A stretch of 64,000 nt of DNA. Origin: Idiomarina piscisalsi (GTDB taxonomy: Bacteria; Pseudomonadota; Gammaproteobacteria; Enterobacterales; Alteromonadaceae). This document shows, piece by piece, positions 44,569 to 54,192 of the stretch. Position numbers and translations under genes: made by a program. The stretch covers positions 1,302,001-1,366,000 of the forward strand of contig NZ_CP022133.1 of assembly GCF_002211765.1 (NCBI RefSeq). The letters run 5' to 3'. Each line of letters begins with the position of its first letter. Within the stretch, counting starts at the first letter, position 1. A model generated the notes under the pieces. The model made no database searches. It was given only the letters and a program-made list of their open reading frames with translations, and was not told the DNA's origin.

Positions 44569-46014
44569 TTATTTAGGCAGATTCGGAACCTTAAGTCCCG
44601 CCATAGATTCTGCGACACGAACCACCTGACAGCTATAACCAAACTCGTTGTCATACCATACGTAAAGTACAGCACGGTCTTCGTCGACAATCGTTGCCTG
44701 CGAGTCTACAACGCCCGCATGGCGTGAACCAACCAAGTCAGAAGAGACAATTTCCGTTGATGCAGTATAGTCGATTTGGTTAACCAGCTCCGAGTGTAAA
44801 GCGGTGTCACGCAAAAAGTCATTTAACTCATCGCGAGATGTCGCTTTTTCTAAATTCAGGTTCATGATAGCCATCGATACGTTAGGCGTTGGAACACGAA
44901 TAGCGTTCCCCGTAAGCTTGCCTGCCATTTCTGGCAATGCTTTGGCTACCGCTTTTGCTGCACCCGTCGAGGTGATAACCATGTTCAGCGGTGCTGAACG
45001 ACCGCGGCGATCCGCTTTATGGTAGTTATCAATCAGGTTTTGGTCATTAGTGTATGAGTGAACGGTTTCAACGTGACCATTGCGAATACCGTATTTGTCA
45101 TTTACGGCTTTTAGCACTGGCGTAATCGCATTAGTTGTGCAGCTTGCAGCTGAAACAATCGCATCGCCGTCTTCAATATCACCGTCGTTAACGCCAAATA
45201 CGATGTTTTTGATATCGCCTTTTGACGGTGCTGTCAGTAATACTTTGCTGACACCTTTTGATTTCAGGTGCAGACCAAGACCGGCTTCGTCCTTCCAAAT
45301 ACCGGTGTTGTCGATAACAATCGCATTATTAATGCCGTATTGAGTATAGTCGACTTGATCTGGGCCGTCAGAATAGATGACTTTGATGTTGGTGCCATTG
45401 GCTTTAATGCTTTGGTTTTCATGATCAACCGTGATGGAGCCATTAAATTGACCATGGATAGAGTCACGACGTAGCAAGCTTGCACGTTTTTCCAAGTCAC
45501 CGTCACGACCACCGCGAACAACCACGGCTCTTAAGCGCATTTTATTGTTAGCACCATTACGCTCAATAAGCTGGCGCGCTAATAAACGACCGATACGACC
45601 AAAGCCATAAAGAACAACGTCACGCGGCTCAATATCATCTTCTCTGTCAATAATATCGGCCAGCTCACGCTTCACATAGTCTTTAATTGACAAGTCGCCA
45701 GCTTTACCGCCAAACAGATAACCATAAGCCAACTTGCCTAAGTCAACGCGTGCTGGAGACAGTTTCAACTCAGCCATAGCTTCTAAAAATGGGAAGCTCT
45801 CACGTAAACGAATTTTTTGACCTTCGTAACGGCGAATTAAACGATGAGACTTAATGATATTAATGGTTGAAACGTTCAGCAGAGAACGTCCGTAAACAAG
45901 GATTTCAACTCCAAAGTTACGGTAAAGCTTGCCGAGAATCGGCTGCATTTGTTCTGCGTATTCCTGGCGTTCTTGCCAGCTTGCTAAAGTAGGATCTTGC
46001 TGGTTAGCATTCAT
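44569..46014 (-). CDS. gap: glyceraldehyde-3-phosphate dehydrogenase, long form
   Basis: 481 aa. The core (from about residue 125; VVLYGFGRIGRLLARQLIE NAD-binding motif) carries the catalytic cysteine in SAASCTTNAITPVL and phosphate-binding residues near TGAAKAVAKALPEM. About 125 residues precede the usual start (QEYAEQMQPILGKLYRNFGV and onward), a helical extension known in some marine gammaproteobacterial GAPDHs. Catalysis is the NAD(P)-linked interconversion of glyceraldehyde-3-P and 1,3-bisphosphoglycerate. Whether it acts in glycolysis or gluconeogenesis cannot be told from sequence. Confidence 0.93.
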   Translation of the reverse strand: MNANQQDPTLASWQERQEYAEQMQPILGKLYRNFGVEILVYGRSLLNVSTINIIKSHRLIRRYEGQKIRLRESFPFLEAMAELKLSPARVDLGKLAYGYLFGGKAGDLSIKDYVKRELADIIDREDDIEPRDVVLYGFGRIGRLLARQLIERNGANNKMRLRAVVVRGGRDGDLEKRASLLRRDSIHGQFNGSITVDHENQSIKANGTNIKVIYSDGPDQVDYTQYGINNAIVIDNTGIWKDEAGLGLHLKSKGVSKVLLTAPSKGDIKNIVFGVNDGDIEDGDAIVSAASCTTNAITPVLKAVNDKYGIRNGHVETVHSYTNDQNLIDNYHKADRRGRSAPLNMVITSTGAAKAVAKALPEMAGKLTGNAIRVPTPNVSMAIMNLNLEKATSRDELNDFLRDTALHSELVNQIDYTASTEIVSSDLVGSRHAGVVDSQATIVDEDRAVLYVWYDNEFGYSCQVVRVAESMAGLKVPNLPK

Positions 46015-46170
46015 ATTGAGCCCTGTCCTCTGTACTTAATGTTCAGTGAGCGTGTTCAGTAAGCAAATAAAGTGCTACGCTTAAAAATCCGCAGTATTGT
46101 ACTGAAAAGGTCGGCATGAAGCCAACTTTAAGAGAAAATCCGCTTTTAATGATACCGTAAACGGGTGACT

Positions 46171-46974
46171 ATGATTAAAAAATACGCAGCTCTTATTGCT
46201 CTACTCCCTCTTGCGGGATGCTATGACAGTGCCCCTACCGTTCGGGAAATTTGTCAAAACACGCCTTCTATGTGCAGTGATTTAAACGATGATAACTGGT
46301 GTAACTCAGAGCGACGCCAGCTAATTTTCAGTCGTTACGGTGTCAGTCAAAACAAAACCCCGGAAAATCAGTATTACCTGATGCAGGACTTGCAGGAATA
46401 CAGTAAATGTATCGAACTGGCGTCAACCATTGAGCACAAAAAACTAAAACAAAAACAGTCTAACCGTATTGAAGCGTATATAAATTCCCAGAAGAATATT
46501 AAAGCGCTCGCCAACGAAACCAGAAGCTCTGAACACCCGCTCTGGTTATATTGGCATTGGTCTAACCAAGGCAATGACGAGGCGCTTCAAAAACTATTAG
46601 CGATGGAAGGCTCTAAGCGTCTGCAAACGCCAGAACTGCAACTGGCGTTAGCGACTTACTACACGAAGCAAGATTCCGAGAAAACCTTCAAGCTGCTTTA
46701 TAACGCACTTCGCTTATACAAAGAAGGTGACCGCATCAATCCGGAGATTCCTTCAACGCTCGTATCGATGTACCTTAAAGAAGGCGAAGCCGAAAAAGCC
46801 TACGTATGGTCACAAGTCGCCTGGCAACTGGGTCAGGAGAACCTCGACAAAAGCAGCATGAAAAATATCGTCACCGCATCGGAAGACGAATACGATAACT
46901 GGGACGAACAGGCTGAAGACATCGTTAACCAAATAAAAGAAGGCCGCTTTAAAGGTCGCTATTCGTCTTCGTAA
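46171..46974 (+). CDS. DUF2989-like lipoprotein
   Basis: 267 aa from ATG 46171; a GTG six bases upstream is also in frame. The signal sequence ends in a lipobox (LLPLAGC), so it is an envelope lipoprotein. Cys-rich N-terminal part (ICQNTPSMCSDLNDDNWCNSE) and a helical remainder with tetratricopeptide-like segments (LALATYYTKQDSEKTFKLLY, EGEAEKAYVWSQVAWQLG) fit DUF2989, a family of Vibrio and Shewanella lipoproteins with no known role. Its 3' end overlaps convergent msrB by 16 bp. Confidence 0.78.
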   Translation: MIKKYAALIALLPLAGCYDSAPTVREICQNTPSMCSDLNDDNWCNSERRQLIFSRYGVSQNKTPENQYYLMQDLQEYSKCIELASTIEHKKLKQKQSNRIEAYINSQKNIKALANETRSSEHPLWLYWHWSNQGNDEALQKLLAMEGSKRLQTPELQLALATYYTKQDSEKTFKLLYNALRLYKEGDRINPEIPSTLVSMYLKEGEAEKAYVWSQVAWQLGQENLDKSSMKNIVTASEDEYDNWDEQAEDIVNQIKEGRFKGRYSSS

Positions 46975-47357
46975 CGCATAGCGACCGAGTTAATGCAGTA
47001 GCGCTTGCCGGTTTCCGTCGGTCCGTCATCAAAGACATGACCCAGGTGTCCGTCGCAGCGGCTGCATAACACCTCAACTCTGACCATGCCGTGAGTGGTA
47101 TCTTTTTCATAGCGAACGGCACCTTCAATCGCTGAATCAAAACTTGGCCACCCACAATGCGAGTCAAACTGAGTGTCGCCTGAAAATATTGCCTGCCCAC
47201 ACCCTGCGCAGCGATAAACTCCGTCTTTATCCGCCGTTATGTATTCGCCGGTGAATGGGCGCTCGGTACCTTTTTGTCTCAACACATAATACGCATCGTC
47301 TGATAGCTTATTTTTCCATTCATCATCAGATAGGTCTTTCCAGTCCTTCTCCGCCAT
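46959..47357 (-). CDS. msrB: peptide-methionine (R)-S-oxide reductase
   Basis: 132 aa. It repairs Met-R-sulfoxide in proteins. Zinc-binding pairs CAGC and CSRC are present, as are GWPSFDSAI and the catalytic cysteine in RYCINSVAMRYE. There is no signal peptide, so it is cytoplasmic. Length is typical. It is convergent with the DUF2989 lipoprotein gene and divergent from pyk. Confidence 0.97.
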   Translation of the reverse strand: MAEKDWKDLSDDEWKNKLSDDAYYVLRQKGTERPFTGEYITADKDGVYRCAGCGQAIFSGDTQFDSHCGWPSFDSAIEGAVRYEKDTTHGMVRVEVLCSRCDGHLGHVFDDGPTETGKRYCINSVAMRYEDE

Positions 47358-47463
47358 AAGTCGCTCCTTATTTATTCGGTAAACAGGCGTTATGTCATAC
47401 TACTGATATAAAGCCTATGCTAAAATTATTGTTACATATATTGTCATATTGCTGGAGTTAAGC

Positions 47464-48894
47464 ATGCTTCGACGTACCAAAATTGTAACCACCCTTGGTC
47501 CTGCCACAGATTCAAAAGACACCCTACGGTCATTGATACAGGCAGGAGCCAATGTGGTTCGCCTTAATTTCTCTCATGGCAACGCAGATGATCATAAAAA
47601 ACGGGCGTCTATGGTTCGCGAAATAGCTGCTGAGCTAAATGCCCATGTCGCTATTCTTGGCGACCTGCAAGGACCTAAAATTCGTATCGCTCGTTTTAAA
47701 AATGACTACGTTAATTTAAATGCGGGCGATCAGTTTACGCTGGATGCTGAAATGCCCAAAGACGCCGGTGACGAGCATGCCGTTGGTCTAGACTATAAGC
47801 AGCTACCAGAGGACGTTGCACCAGACGATATTCTCTTACTTGATGACGGTCGTTTACAGCTGAAAGTAACAGAAATTGAAGGCAGTAAAGTTCACACGGT
47901 CGTAACCATTGGCGGCACCCTGTCGAATAATAAAGGCATTAATCGTCAAGGCGGCGGACTTTCTGCGGCTGCATTAACGGAAAAAGACTTCGCTGACATA
48001 AAAACAGCGGCTGAAATTGGTGTCGACTATCTGGCGGTTTCATTCCCTCGTAGTGGCGACGATATTAACCAGGCTCGTCATTTGCTTCGTAATGCCGGTG
48101 GTAAAGGGCTACTTTGCGCAAAAATAGAACGCGCGGAAGCTGTTGCCAGTGAACATGCGTTGGACGATATTATTCGCGCTTCGGATGCCGTTATGGTTGC
48201 TCGTGGTGACTTAGGGGTAGAAATTGGTGACGCTCAGTTGGTGGGTAAACAAAAGCTTATTATTTCCCGTGCGCGCCAGTTAAATCGTGTTGTTATTACG
48301 GCAACACAAATGATGGAATCGATGATAGAAAACCCAATGCCGACGCGAGCCGAGGTGATGGACGTTGCCAACGCCGTGCTTGATGGTACCGATGCGGTTA
48401 TGTTGTCTGCGGAAACAGCCGCGGGGAAACACCCGATTGCCACAGTTAAAGCCATGGCAGAAATATGTCTCGGCGCCGAAACTCACCCTTCAGCCAAGCT
48501 GGATCATAAAGATCTGGAGGAAGTTTTCTCGAGCATCACTGAAGCCACTGCGATGTCTGCAATGTATGCGGCAACACATTTAAGTGGCGTCGCCGCTATT
48601 GTCGCACTAACGGAGTCTGGCTTTACGGCAAAGCTGATGTCACGTATTACCTCGCACTTGCCCATTTTTTCATTATCGCGTCATGCTGAAAGTCGCAATA
48701 AGTCGGCCATGTATCGCGGTGTTTACCCTATTAATTTTGACTCAACCAAAACCGAAAACCCTATTCTTGAAGCCGTAGCGGTTTTGAAGTCTCAAGGCCA
48801 CTTAAAAACCGGTGACTTGGTTATTTTGACTCACGGTGACGTCATGGAGACCGTTGGGTCAAGCAATACCTGTAAGATTATTGAAGTGAGCTAG
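47464..48894 (+). CDS. pyk: pyruvate kinase
   Basis: 476 aa from ATG 47464, preceded by a GGAG ribosome-binding sequence; the in-frame start 15 bases upstream is less likely. It converts PEP and ADP to pyruvate and [18 protein letters not shown] at the start, [14 protein letters not shown], the signature [12 protein letters not shown], and [27 protein letters not shown] are all intact. Length and sequence fit the PykA-like class, but assignment to the F or A type is not secure. Confidence 0.95.
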   Translation: MLRRTKIVTTLGPATDSKDTLRSLIQAGANVVRLNFSHGNADDHKKRASMVREIAAELNAHVAILGDLQGPKIRIARFKNDYVNLNAGDQFTLDAEMPKDAGDEHAVGLDYKQLPEDVAPDDILLLDDGRLQLKVTEIEGSKVHTVVTIGGTLSNNKGINRQGGGLSAAALTEKDFADIKTAAEIGVDYLAVSFPRSGDDINQARHLLRNAGGKGLLCAKIERAEAVASEHALDDIIRASDAVMVARGDLGVEIGDAQLVGKQKLIISRARQLNRVVITATQMMESMIENPMPTRAEVMDVANAVLDGTDAVMLSAETAAGKHPIATVKAMAEICLGAETHPSAKLDHKDLEEVFSSITEATAMSAMYAATHLSGVAAIVALTESGFTAKLMSRITSHLPIFSLSRHAESRNKSAMYRGVYPINFDSTKTENPILEAVAVLKSQGHLKTGDLVILTHGDVMETVGSSNTCKIIEVS

Positions 48895-49736
48895 CCTTTA
48901 AAGTCTTCGGTAATATCATCGAGAAGGTCGATGTACTCATCGGCCTTTGCAACCGCCGCCTTACGTTGTTTGTCAGATAAGCTTACATACATATTCCACA
49001 AAAACGTATTTCTCGCGTCGCTACTTTGCTCTATCTTTTCCTGAAGTGCTTCAGAACGCAATTGCTTAGGGTTCTGGATAAGAGCACTCAACTTATTAAT
49101 ATCGGTTGGTTCAGTCAGCAGCACCGTTTCAAATTCTGTTAACCACATTGCCCGATAATTCAGCCAGTCTTCCTGTATTGAGGGACTGTTCGAAACCCAG
49201 TCACGCAGCAGCTTATCTTGTTGCTCAGTCAAGTCACCAATAATATCTTCCAGATCACTTTCAACTTCGTTCGCGCGTTCAAGTTGCCGCAAAATGGGGT
49301 TTTCGGACTGCTTTTCTTCAAATTTCTCAAAACGGTCCTGTTGTTTTTCTTCAATTCTTTCAACGAGTTGTTGCTTTTGTGTAACTGATAACTGATTGAT
49401 GAGTGCCGTTTCAGCCGCGGCTCTGTCCAGTAAGTTTTGCCAAAAGCCGAGAAGCGTTCGCTCAAATTCAACAATATCGGATTTTTCTAAGGTTTTGTTA
49501 TTTACCTTTTGACGCAAGTTGAACAGCGCCTCGCGGTATTTTGGAATTTGTGTGCGGGCATGCCATAAGTGGAGTTCATCGACTTTCTTTGCAAGCGTTT
49601 CTTCCTGCTCACTATTTAATTCTACGTATTCTTTTACCCGCCACTCAACCAGAGTATCCGCAAACTGATAACCGATATTAGCGGTACAACCGGATAGCAT
49701 CAGTAAAACCAACAGAGTAAAACCGAGATAGCGCAT
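48891..49736 (-). CDS. DUF6279-like lipoprotein
   Basis: 281 aa. Signal peptide with lipobox (LLMLSGCTA). The rest is long, highly charged alpha-helix ([19 protein letters not shown] and similar), like the DUF6279 family of gammaproteobacterial lipoproteins of unknown function. It overlaps the pyk end by four bases in the convergent direction and is 12 bp downstream of the response-regulator gene, so it may be the tail of the regulator operon. Confidence 0.72.
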   Translation of the reverse strand: MRYLGFTLLVLLMLSGCTANIGYQFADTLVEWRVKEYVELNSEQEETLAKKVDELHLWHARTQIPKYREALFNLRQKVNNKTLEKSDIVEFERTLLGFWQNLLDRAAAETALINQLSVTQKQQLVERIEEKQQDRFEKFEEKQSENPILRQLERANEVESDLEDIIGDLTEQQDKLLRDWVSNSPSIQEDWLNYRAMWLTEFETVLLTEPTDINKLSALIQNPKQLRSEALQEKIEQSSDARNTFLWNMYVSLSDKQRKAAVAKADEYIDLLDDITEDFKG

Positions 49737-49748
49737 AGTCGCCGCCTT

Positions 49749-50573
49749 TTACTGACCTAAAATCAGTTGTTTAATTTTGTCCTTGTAACTGCGACTCACC
49801 TTCAGTTGCTGACCATTTTTTAACCGCAAATGGTATTCACCGTTTTGTTGATTGCACAGCTTCTCGACTTGATTAACATTAACAATAGCAGAGCGGTGTA
49901 CACGTTGGAATAACTGCGGGCTCAACTCTCTTTCCAGCTCTTTCATAGTGCGCCGCAGAATATAGGTATCCTCATTCGCATGGATACACATATAGTCGCC
50001 AGCAGCATCAATCCATTTAATATCCTTAATGGCGACCCGTGTAATTTCGCCACTGTCTTTAATGGCAATGTGCTCGGGATATTGGTTTGTTGCTATGTCT
50101 CCCCCCTCAGACAGTGTTTTCAGGAGATCCTCTGCGTTTTGACCTGTTACTTCCGCCACCAGGCCAACAAGCTTTTCATGGTGCTCGGCGTCGAGTGTAT
50201 TGTTCTCCGCAATAACACGCTCTACACACTCTCTGAGACGCTCGTCATCTACAGGCTTTAACAGGTAATCGAGTGCTCTGACTTCAAACGCTTTAATGGC
50301 GTACTCGTCATAAGCAGTAACAAAGACAACGGCCGGCAAGTCGCCGCCCTGCTCTTTAACTGCTTTTAATACCTCGAAGCCATTAAGTCCGGGCATTTGT
50401 ATATCAAGAAATAGCAAATCCGGTTTGTCTTTTACAATAACGTCCACTGCCGCACGGCTTGTTGGGCACTCAGCCATTAGCTCTAGCTCTTCAAATGCCT
50501 CCAGGCGCACTGACAGCCCTTTTCGTGCTAAAGGCTCATCGTCAACCACAAGCGTTTTTAAGCGTTGACTCAT
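49749..50573 (-). CDS. LytTR-family response regulator
   Basis: 274 aa. Receiver domain (1-120) with the acidic pocket VVDDEPLA, the phospho-acceptor Asp57 in LLFLDIQMPG and Lys in YLLKPV, joined to a C-terminal LytTR DNA-binding domain (about 165-270; RRTMKELERELSPQLFQRVHRS). It starts inside the end of the sensor gene (four-base ATGA overlap), so it forms a pair with it. Targets are unknown. Confidence 0.92.
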   Translation of the reverse strand: MSQRLKTLVVDDEPLARKGLSVRLEAFEELELMAECPTSRAAVDVIVKDKPDLLFLDIQMPGLNGFEVLKAVKEQGGDLPAVVFVTAYDEYAIKAFEVRALDYLLKPVDDERLRECVERVIAENNTLDAEHHEKLVGLVAEVTGQNAEDLLKTLSEGGDIATNQYPEHIAIKDSGEITRVAIKDIKWIDAAGDYMCIHANEDTYILRRTMKELERELSPQLFQRVHRSAIVNVNQVEKLCNQQNGEYHLRLKNGQQLKVSRSYKDKIKQLILGQ

Positions 50574-51658
50574 ACTTTCTCCAGTGTTTCAAAAGGTATA
50601 ACCATGGTGACACAAAGGCCAGAGCCTTCATTCCTGCTCATATTAAATGTAAAACTGTTGCCATACAGCGACTTTAGGCGTTGTTGAGTGTTGTTCAGAC
50701 CGACCCCTTCCTTTCTGAATAATTTATTGGGATCTGATTCAAGCTCCGGACCGTTGTCACAAATAATAATTTCTAAATCGTCGCCCACTTTTCGCGAGCG
50801 AATCGTTATTTTACCAACGCCCTCGACCTGGGCTATTGCGTACTTAATTGAGTTTTCAATTAGTGGCTGACAAATTAAGCTGGGTACCAAAGCCTGCTTA
50901 GTTTCTTCGTCCAGACTGATATCAACTTCCAGCTGTTCGTCAAAGCGAACCTTTTCAATATCCAGATACAGCAAAAGCGCATCAATCTCTTTTTCTAAAG
51001 GCACTTTTTTAATCGGGTCATTGTCGAGTGAAAAGCGTAAGAATCGACTCAACTTATTAACCATCTTGTTGGCTTTGTCTGAGTCTTTTATCAGAATAAG
51101 CGTTGATATTGCATTGAGTGTATTAAACAGAAAATGCGGGTTGAGCTGGTAACGCAGCATTTTCAATTGTGCCTGATGAGCCATAGACGACGCCAACAAT
51201 GCTTTCTGCTTTTCCTCCTGCAGCATCTGGTAATACTTGATACCAAAATACAGACCGCTCCAGCTTAAAATAATATAAAATTTCGCCAGGCTGTTTTTTA
51301 AATAAAAGAATGGGCTGTCAGGCCTGAACCCAAACTTATAAATCTCCCAGTAAGTTGCGTTATCAATGATGGCCCAAAGCACTGAGATAACATAAGACGC
51401 AACGATAGCAATAAGCACCATCAACGGTGGTGCCATTTCCCATATTCTGCGATAAAAGTATCGCAAAGGGATCGTTAGAAGAAAGCCGGCATACGCGCCG
51501 AGAATAATAATGAGCGTGTAAATATCGCGCATTTCATGCATCAGTGAGCCAATATAATTCACCAACGCATAGCCAATCCAACCACCCGCTTGTAACAGCC
51601 AGAAGAATCGATTTCTATTTTCCATCAGCATTTGCCACTGATTCAGCAACTGCTTCAT
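50570..51658 (-). CDS. LytS/YehU-type sensor histidine kinase
   Basis: 362 aa. About four to five membrane helices (residues 20-155) without a large periplasmic domain, then a coiled linker (KYYQMLQEEKQKALLASSM) and the His_kinase core with the phospho-acceptor histidine in RYQLNPHFLFNTLNAIST. The ATPase domain has CDNGP and GVGLNNTQQRL. It phosphorylates the adjacent LytTR regulator. The start overlaps the PilZ gene stop by four bases. The lack of an extracellular domain suggests that the signal is sensed in the membrane. Confidence 0.92.
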   Translation of the reverse strand: MKQLLNQWQMLMENRNRFFWLLQAGGWIGYALVNYIGSLMHEMRDIYTLIIILGAYAGFLLTIPLRYFYRRIWEMAPPLMVLIAIVASYVISVLWAIIDNATYWEIYKFGFRPDSPFFYLKNSLAKFYIILSWSGLYFGIKYYQMLQEEKQKALLASSMAHQAQLKMLRYQLNPHFLFNTLNAISTLILIKDSDKANKMVNKLSRFLRFSLDNDPIKKVPLEKEIDALLLYLDIEKVRFDEQLEVDISLDEETKQALVPSLICQPLIENSIKYAIAQVEGVGKITIRSRKVGDDLEIIICDNGPELESDPNKLFRKEGVGLNNTQQRLKSLYGNSFTFNMSRNEGSGLCVTMVIPFETLEKV

Positions 51659-52350
51659 GCGTTACCTGACGCCTCTAATTTAGACAGCTCTTCAATGTCA
51701 ACTAAGCTTCCGGAAAACAACGCATTCACTTCGTCTTTCTGGTTGCCTAAAAACTGTAAACCCAGTTCATAGTGGTCATTTCGCTTCACCTGACGAACAA
51801 TGGCTTTTAACGTCACTTGACGATTATTCTTTTGTTCAATAACTAAGTCGACTTTACTGCCGTTTTCCCACAGTACTTTGTCATTATCCTGAGGTAGCTC
51901 ATGTTTAACCCGGCAACCGGTTTCCGACACATCCAAGACATGACCTTTTAAGGAAACCTTAGCCCCTTCGGTAGACTGTCCTTCAACAACGGTTGGTAAA
52001 AACGCATCAAAACGGCGACCTTTTCGAATAACACGGTACTCAACCTCGTTAGGCCAACGAATAAACAGCATCTTCGTTGGGTGTGAAACGATGTAATTGA
52101 TGTCACTCCGAAAGGCACAAATTTCCCCATTTCCCGCTTCTAACACAAATCGCACTACGACGGGAATCGCTTCCTCGATATAGTCCCGTAAGTCACTGTA
52201 TTTTCTTGCATCCGGCATATTAAGAATAAGCCAGCGATCTTTTAAGGCGCCGATGAACTCAGTAAAAAACCGTGCGGGCACGTTTGAATTAGTCAGTTGT
52301 ACTTCAATTCTTTGTCCGGGAACGAGTTCAGTGATTTTTTTGGTGCTCAT
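51655..52350 (-). CDS. YcgR-like PilZ domain protein (c-di-GMP receptor)
   Basis: 231 aa. The N-terminal YcgR-type domain (about 1-105) is followed by a C-terminal PilZ domain with the c-di-GMP binding signature RVIRKGRRFDAFLP and DVSETGCRV. YcgR proteins brake flagellar motors when c-di-GMP is high. Here the gene is translationally coupled to a LytS/LytTR pair, suggesting a shared regulatory role and perhaps motility control. It is soluble, with no signal. It is the first gene of the leftward unit, so its promoter lies in the 75 bp shared with the divergent M61 gene. Confidence 0.88.
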   Translation of the reverse strand: MSTKKITELVPGQRIEVQLTNSNVPARFFTEFIGALKDRWLILNMPDARKYSDLRDYIEEAIPVVVRFVLEAGNGEICAFRSDINYIVSHPTKMLFIRWPNEVEYRVIRKGRRFDAFLPTVVEGQSTEGAKVSLKGHVLDVSETGCRVKHELPQDNDKVLWENGSKVDLVIEQKNNRQVTLKAIVRQVKRNDHYELGLQFLGNQKDEVNALFSGSLVDIEELSKLEASGNA

Positions 52351-52425
52351 ACGGGTCTCGTGCTAGCTGTCTGTATGCTACTATGATCGCTAGATGTCAG
52401 TCAGTGTCAAGCAAAGGAGACGCTC

Positions 52426-54192
52426 TTGATCGCTTACGATATAACACCTATCGATTTACATGGTCACCTGTTCGAAGTCATTCTGACCATTGATGCTCCC
52501 GAGCCAGAGCTGGAGTTGTGGTTACCTAACTGGATTCCGGGCAGTTACTTAATCCGGGACTTCTCCAAACACATTATCGGTTTGTATGCTGAGTCAAACG
52601 GAAAGCCTGTCCCGGTCACACAAATCACCAAGAACCGCTGGCAACTTAAAAACGCTGCTGTTAATGAAGTTACGGTGAAGTATCAGGTGTACGCGTGGGA
52701 CCTCTCCGTACGCTCAGCCTATTTAGATCAGCTACAAGGGTTCTTTAATAATACCAGTTTGTGTCTTGCTGTCGTTGGGCAAGAAGATGAACGCTGCCAA
52801 CTGACTCTGCACCCACCCGTTGAACGATTTAACTGGAAAGTCGCGACCGGTATGCCGAGGGTATCCGGGCAGCCTCATTCATGGGGAACTTTCGAAGCAG
52901 AAAACTACGACGCACTTATCGACTATCCGTTTTTGATAGGTGACTTAACCATTGAAGAATTTATTGCGCACGGCATTAAACACTCTTTGGTATTAAGCGG
53001 CCGCCACTTTGCCGACACCTCCAAAATCTGCTCTGATTTAGCGCGCATCTGCGAAACTCAAATATCGATGTTTGGAGAAGCTCCCTTTAAGTCCTACACC
53101 TTTCTGACTATGGTTGTTGGTGAGGGCTTTGGCGGGCTCGAACACCGTAACTCCACCGCCCTTCTATGCAGCCGAAAGAGCCTTATTGGCGAGCATGACC
53201 ACGAGGTTAATGACGATTATCAAACCTTTTTGAGTCTTTGTTGCCATGAGTATTTCCATAGCTGGAATGTGAAAACACTAAAACCTAAAGCGTTTATTCC
53301 TTATCAGCTGGACAAAGAAAGCTATACCGAACAGCTCTGGTTTTATGAAGGCATGACATCATACTTTGATGACTACCTCTTACACGCCAGCGGCATAGTC
53401 AGCGCCGAGCAATACTTAAACGTGCTGTCCGAAACCTTAGCTCGGGTCGAGCGTGGCGCCGGTCAGTACCAACAAAGCGTGACAGAGTCTAGTTACCTGA
53501 CCTGGACGAAGTTCTATCAGCAAAACGAAAATGCGCCGAACAGCATTGTCAGCTATTACGCTAAAGGTGCGCTTTTAGCGCTAAGTCTGGATTTAATGTT
53601 GCGCTTACAAAGCAGCCATTCGTTGACGCTGGCGCACGTGATGAAAAAACTTTGGCATGAATTTGGCAAAACCGGCGTGGGTACTGCCGATGACACCGTT
53701 CTGAATGTGCTGGACAGTTATTCAGGTATTGATATTGCCGACTTTTTGCGAGAGCAGCTTTACGCTAAAGAAAGTTTACCGTTAGAGAGTTTACTCAATC
53801 AGTTTGGGCTGCAAATAACACGATCGGTCCCCTCGGATGACAACTCGCTAAAAGCCTCCGACGAGTCCGCATCGGTCAGCTTAGGCGCGAAGTACAAAGC
53901 GTCCTCTGCTGGCTTAGAACTCATGAGTGTGTATCACGACGAAACCGCCTACAACGCGGGACTTTCGGCCAATGATCGCATTATTGCCATCGACCATCTG
54001 CAAGTAACTGACGCGACGGTTAAGTCTGTATTATCACGCTATCGTCCGGGAGAAAAAGTAACCGTCCATGCGTTTCGCCGTGACGAATTGTTAACCCTGG
54101 ACTTAATTTGGGAAGAGCCAACGCCAGCTTGCTGGAAGCTGTCAATAAAAGACGCCAGCAAATTGAATGGTTGGCTAACACCAGAGAGTTAA
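52426..54192 (+). CDS. M61-family peptidase with PDZ domain
   Basis: 588 aa starting at a TTG, chosen because AAAGGAGA lies six bases upstream and the sequence then aligns with family starts (IAYDITPIDLHGHLFEV). The glycyl-aminopeptidase (M61) fold has HEYFH (274-278) and downstream Glu in WFYEGMTSYFDD. The C-terminal PDZ domain (about 490-570; VYHDETAYNAGLSANDRIIAID) is usual for the family. There is no signal peptide, so cytoplasmic location is likely. Probably acts on peptides with N-terminal glycine. Confidence 0.92.
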   Translation: MIAYDITPIDLHGHLFEVILTIDAPEPELELWLPNWIPGSYLIRDFSKHIIGLYAESNGKPVPVTQITKNRWQLKNAAVNEVTVKYQVYAWDLSVRSAYLDQLQGFFNNTSLCLAVVGQEDERCQLTLHPPVERFNWKVATGMPRVSGQPHSWGTFEAENYDALIDYPFLIGDLTIEEFIAHGIKHSLVLSGRHFADTSKICSDLARICETQISMFGEAPFKSYTFLTMVVGEGFGGLEHRNSTALLCSRKSLIGEHDHEVNDDYQTFLSLCCHEYFHSWNVKTLKPKAFIPYQLDKESYTEQLWFYEGMTSYFDDYLLHASGIVSAEQYLNVLSETLARVERGAGQYQQSVTESSYLTWTKFYQQNENAPNSIVSYYAKGALLALSLDLMLRLQSSHSLTLAHVMKKLWHEFGKTGVGTADDTVLNVLDSYSGIDIADFLREQLYAKESLPLESLLNQFGLQITRSVPSDDNSLKASDESASVSLGAKYKASSAGLELMSVYHDETAYNAGLSANDRIIAIDHLQVTDATVKSVLSRYRPGEKVTVHAFRRDELLTLDLIWEEPTPACWKLSIKDASKLNGWLTPES

